15,468 nucleotides of DNA from an uncultured Bacillota bacterium (GTDB taxonomy: Bacteria; Bacillota; Clostridia; Lachnospirales; Lachnospiraceae), in the NCBI GenBank assembly GCA_958352855.1, contig CATWQE010000062.1, positions 1 through 15,468 on the forward strand, written 5' to 3'. A program made the translations under genes and the position numbers. The notes under the pieces are model-generated. The model was not told the origin of the DNA and did no database searches. It saw only the letters and a program-made list of their open reading frames with translations. Below are positions 13,532 through 15,468 of the stretch, in pieces (positions within the stretch are counted from its first letter, which is position 1; each line of letters opens with the position of its first letter).

Positions 13532-14165
13532 GGAAATCCTGAAACTCTTTTACAAAATTTTCCTGTTCTTCCATGGTTAAATGATGTAAATAATCGTTCT
13601 TTTTCCAATCATCAATATAGCCGGAAAGAATAGGGCTTTGGCATTCATAGCCTAATTTTTTTGCAAGATGGACTGCAAAATCGTTAAAGGCTGCGCCATT
13701 AGCAGTAATGATATTTCCATCTTCAACTACTGGAAGGGGTAAAAAATTTTCTTCTTCTATGAAGTAAAATAAGCTTCTCATTTCAATAAAGAGAGAATCA
13801 GTATACTTTTTTCCATGTAGTAATCCTGCGTGTGCTAAAAACAGTGGACCTGAACAAATAGCAGCTATGATAAAGTCTGTGTTGTCCTTAAAACTTTTCA
13901 GAAAGGTATTTAATTTCTGATTACGAAGTGCCATTCGTATATCACTACAACCAGATAAAAGTAAGCAATCATAGTCTTCTGGTGAAAATTCATCACAGGT
14001 TTTTATTGGCATAACAGTAATACCCTCTTCACTTTTTACAACTGTTTTTTCCGTATAAATGATGTCTGTTACAGTATCATATTCCCATCTAAATAGCCGC
14101 AGGAGATTTGCGATTTCCTGGAAACTAAATTCAGGATATACTAATAATGCAAGTCTCTTTTTCAT
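13518..14165 (-). CDS. DJ-1/PfpI family protein
   Basis: A 215-residue cytoplasmic protein of the DJ-1/PfpI (class I glutamine amidotransferase-like) superfamily. It starts with the strand RLALLVYPEFSFQEIANLLRLF, where Glu17 is the conserved partner of the nucleophile. The nucleophile elbow is AAICSGPLFLAHAGLL with Cys104, and ITANGAAFNDFAVHLAKKLG is the usual late motif. Members include deglycase-like, chaperone-like and hydratase activities, and which applies here cannot be told. GGAGGTG lies nine bases before the ATG. The gene follows luxS after 31 bases without a strong terminator, so readthrough from the luxS promoter is likely. Confidence 0.9.
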   Translation of the reverse strand: MKKRLALLVYPEFSFQEIANLLRLFRWEYDTVTDIIYTEKTVVKSEEGITVMPIKTCDEFSPEDYDCLLLSGCSDIRMALRNQKLNTFLKSFKDNTDFIIAAICSGPLFLAHAGLLHGKKYTDSLFIEMRSLFYFIEEENFLPLPVVEDGNIITANGAAFNDFAVHLAKKLGYECQSPILSGYIDDWKKNDYLHHLTMEEQENFVKEFQDFLCNQ

Positions 14166-14196
14166 GAAAATTCACCTCCAAAACTTCAAGTGTTTT

Positions 14197-14676
14197 CTAC
14201 TCCGGATAAATCAGCCTGTCGTCTGAGATATTGGTAAGAACTTCATCCAGATATCTTTTTGCCAGCCAGTTTGCCATGCCCAGATTCATGTCCAGATAGT
14301 TACCGCAGTCTTTGGCAGAAGCCCCAGGCACTTCATCATGGAAATCCCGAATAAAGGTATACATTTCTGTTATTAATGGCACAATCTCTCTGGATTCATA
14401 GTCTCCAGCCAGGAGAAGATAGAAGCCTGTTCTGCATCCCATGGGTCCGAAGTAAATAGTTTTTGTACCGAATTCCTTGTGATTACGAAGAAAAGTAGCG
14501 CCCAGATGTTCTATGGTGTGAACTTCCGCGGTGTTCATAACAGGCTCATCATTTGGGGAGGTCATTCGAAGGTCAAAGGTGGTAATAACCTGGTCGCCTA
14601 CGGTATCTTTTCTGGATACATAAACTCCTGGCTTTAATTTTATATGGTCAATAGTAAAGCTTGCGATTTTTTCCAT
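14197..14676 (-). CDS. luxS: S-ribosylhomocysteine lyase LuxS
   Basis: A 159-residue enzyme that cleaves S-ribosylhomocysteine to homocysteine and DPD, the precursor of autoinducer-2, in the activated methyl cycle. The metal site is complete: His53, Glu56 and His57 in AEVHTIEHLGATFLRN, and Cys124 in AKDCGNY. Cys81 in GPMGCRTGFY is the second catalytic residue. Length and full motif set are those of a working LuxS. The frame is open 20 codons upstream, but the ATG at 14676 gives the usual N-terminus MEKIASFTIDHIKLKPG and has AGGAG nine bases before it; the extension would begin upstream of the predicted transcription start. I see no mtn (pfs) gene nearby. Confidence 0.96.
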   Translation of the reverse strand: MEKIASFTIDHIKLKPGVYVSRKDTVGDQVITTFDLRMTSPNDEPVMNTAEVHTIEHLGATFLRNHKEFGTKTIYFGPMGCRTGFYLLLAGDYESREIVPLITEMYTFIRDFHDEVPGASAKDCGNYLDMNLGMANWLAKRYLDEVLTNISDDRLIYPE

Positions 14677-14707
14677 GTTCAAAATCTCCTTTTTGTTGTT
14701 TTTCTCC

Positions 14708-14736
14708 ATTATAAGCATTTCTGCAAGGAGAAGCAA
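14708..14736 (-). promoter_or_regulatory. luxS promoter
   Basis: On the - strand TATAAT (14708-14713) is a perfect -10, with TTGCTT (14731-14736) as a modest -35 at exactly 17-bp spacing. Transcription would start near 14701, about 25 bases before the luxS ATG at 14676. This supports the shorter luxS start. Confidence 0.6.
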
Positions 14737-14798
14737 GAAATCTTTCTTTTTTTAGCTTCCATGTTTCTGTCAAAGGTATAGTCTTTTTCATAAGCCTG

Positions 14799-14807
14799 TG
14801 CTATAAT
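14799..14807 (+). promoter_or_regulatory. extended -10 promoter of the Rpn-type gene
   Basis: TGCTATAAT is a perfect extended -10 (TGn plus TATAAT). There is no good -35 at 17-bp spacing (TAGTCT), which extended -10 promoters can do without. Transcription would start near 14814, about 30 bases before the ATG at 14844. Confidence 0.6.
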
Positions 14808-14843
14808 TCATACATGGGATTCCTCTGTAGAACTGGAGGAAAT

Positions 14844-15468
14844 ATGAGAAAACGAAAAACATTACAGGATTTGACAATCAAAGATAACTTTCTTTTTGGC
14901 GCAGTGATGAGTGTAGAAGAAAATTGTAAAGGATTTCTTGAAATGGTGCTTGGCTTTTCCATTGCACAGGTAGTGGTAAGCAAGGAGAAAAGCATTGTCT
15001 ACCATCCGGAATACAAAGGTGTCCGCCTGGATATCTACGCAAAAGACGAAAATCATACACATTACAATGTGGAAATGCAGGTGAAGAAAAAGACAGCTCT
15101 TGGAAAACGAAGCCGGTATTATCACAGCCAGATGGTTATGGAGGCGCTTGCAAGTGGAGAGGATTATGAAACCATGCCAGATACAGTTGTGATTTTTGTC
15201 TGTGATTTTGATCCTTTTGGAGAACGCTTGTACTGTTATACATTTGGAAATGAATGTAAAGAAAATAAAAAGGTGAAGTTAGAGGATGGAAGCTGTACAC
15301 TTTTTCTGAGTACCAGAGGAGAAAATGAAGAAGACGTACCGCAAGAGCTTGTCAGATTCCTGAAATTTGTGACGGCTGATTTAGAGGAAAGTGAAATGGA
15401 TTTCCAGGATGAGCTGGTGAAACAGTTCCAGGAGACCATTCACAATATCAAAACAGACCGCGAGATGG
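14844..15468 (+). CDS. Rpn family recombination-promoting nuclease / PD-(D/E)XK putative transposase, 5' part
   Basis: The first 208 residues of a gene that continues beyond the right edge; there is no stop in frame. GGAGGA lies before the ATG. The N-terminus LTIKDNFLFGAVMSVEENCKGFLEMVLG and the segment GVRLDIYAKDENHTHYNVEMQVKKK match the Rpn family. Asp63 and the Glu77-x-Gln79 pair fit its PD-(D/E)XK active site with Gln in the place of Lys. YYHSQMVMEALASGEDYETMPDTVVIFVCDFDPFG is the typical middle part. Rpn proteins were annotated as transposases but are DNA nucleases known to promote recombination in E. coli. I see no terminal repeats that would mark it as a moving element. It is divergent from luxS. 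Confidence 0.88.
   Translation, partial: MRKRKTLQDLTIKDNFLFGAVMSVEENCKGFLEMVLGFSIAQVVVSKEKSIVYHPEYKGVRLDIYAKDENHTHYNVEMQVKKKTALGKRSRYYHSQMVMEALASGEDYETMPDTVVIFVCDFDPFGERLYCYTFGNECKENKKVKLEDGSCTLFLSTRGENEEDVPQELVRFLKFVTADLEESEMDFQDELVKQFQETIHNIKTDREM

Noticed and set aside
14170..14196. Weak dyad between luxS and the DJ-1/PfpI gene as a terminator
   Set aside because: The possible stem is short and AT-only at its base and overlaps the ribosome binding site region; it is too weak to call.
14677..14736. N-terminal extension of LuxS by 20 codons
   Set aside because: It runs through the predicted luxS promoter and transcription start. The ATG at 14676 gives the normal LuxS length and start.
14768..14773. 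TTGACA on the - strand as a -35 for luxS
   Set aside because: It is a perfect -35 hexamer, but there is no -10 at suitable distance; the next TATAAT is more than 50 bases away.
1..15468. CRISPR arrays, tRNA or rRNA genes, insertion sequences, known riboswitches
   Set aside because: I read for regular spaced repeats, tRNA-like arms, transposase genes with terminal repeats and conserved riboswitch cores, and found none that I could support.

Overview
The window looks like a chromosomal segment of an anaerobic, low-GC Gram-positive bacterium of the class Clostridia, most likely a gut Lachnospiraceae. The reasons are strong AGGAGG-type ribosome binding sites, an accessory gene set for selenium-dependent molybdenum hydroxylases, LuxS, membrane-anchored XRE regulators, DUF3990 and DUF4177 proteins, and an Rpn-type nuclease gene. 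The organism is inferred from gene families only; there is no rRNA to confirm it.

Region 1 (1-4100, + strand). The 3' part of an ABC-F ATPase gene runs in from the left edge. It overlaps a tight run of four selenium genes: a DUF3343 Se/S-carrier-like protein, YedF, YqeB, and a YqeC-YgfJ(MocA-like) fusion. Together they look like the accessory set that handles selenium and the molybdenum cofactor for selenium-dependent molybdenum hydroxylases (xanthine dehydrogenase type). The hydroxylase itself is not in the window. A strong hairpin at 4064-4096 ends the operon.

Region 2 (4093-10130). This is a self-contained signalling and transport module with a divergent layout. A histidine kinase and an OmpR-type response regulator lie on the - strand. 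On the + strand lie a lipoprotein, two FtsX/MacB-type permeases and an ABC ATPase. The 193-bp gap between the two arms holds two near-identical 17-bp boxes (TTTTTA-N5-TTTTTA, 11-bp period) in opposite orientations. They are good candidates for response-regulator sites controlling both arms. A perfect 10-bp inverted repeat sits at the predicted 5' end of the regulator mRNA. The substrate is unknown; peptide or antimicrobial sensing and export is the best guess.

Region 3 (10132-14165, all - strand). This is an accessory cluster: a DJ-1/PfpI protein, an XRE regulator with four membrane segments, two GNAT acetyltransferases, a DUF3990 (ADP-ribosyltransferase-like) protein paired with a 154-residue partner in a toxin-antitoxin-like layout, a DUF4177 protein, and a third GNAT. 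The DUF3990 pair is visibly AT-richer than the rest. A 16-codon micro-ORF with its own good ribosome binding site bridges the GNAT stop and an internal DUF3990 start.

Region 4 (14197-15468). luxS (- strand) is divergent from a partial Rpn/PD-(D/E)XK nuclease gene (+ strand) that runs off the right edge. Recognisable promoters for both lie in the 167-bp gap. I saw no tRNA, rRNA, CRISPR array, insertion sequence or recognisable riboswitch. No gene-free stretch exceeds 300 bases.
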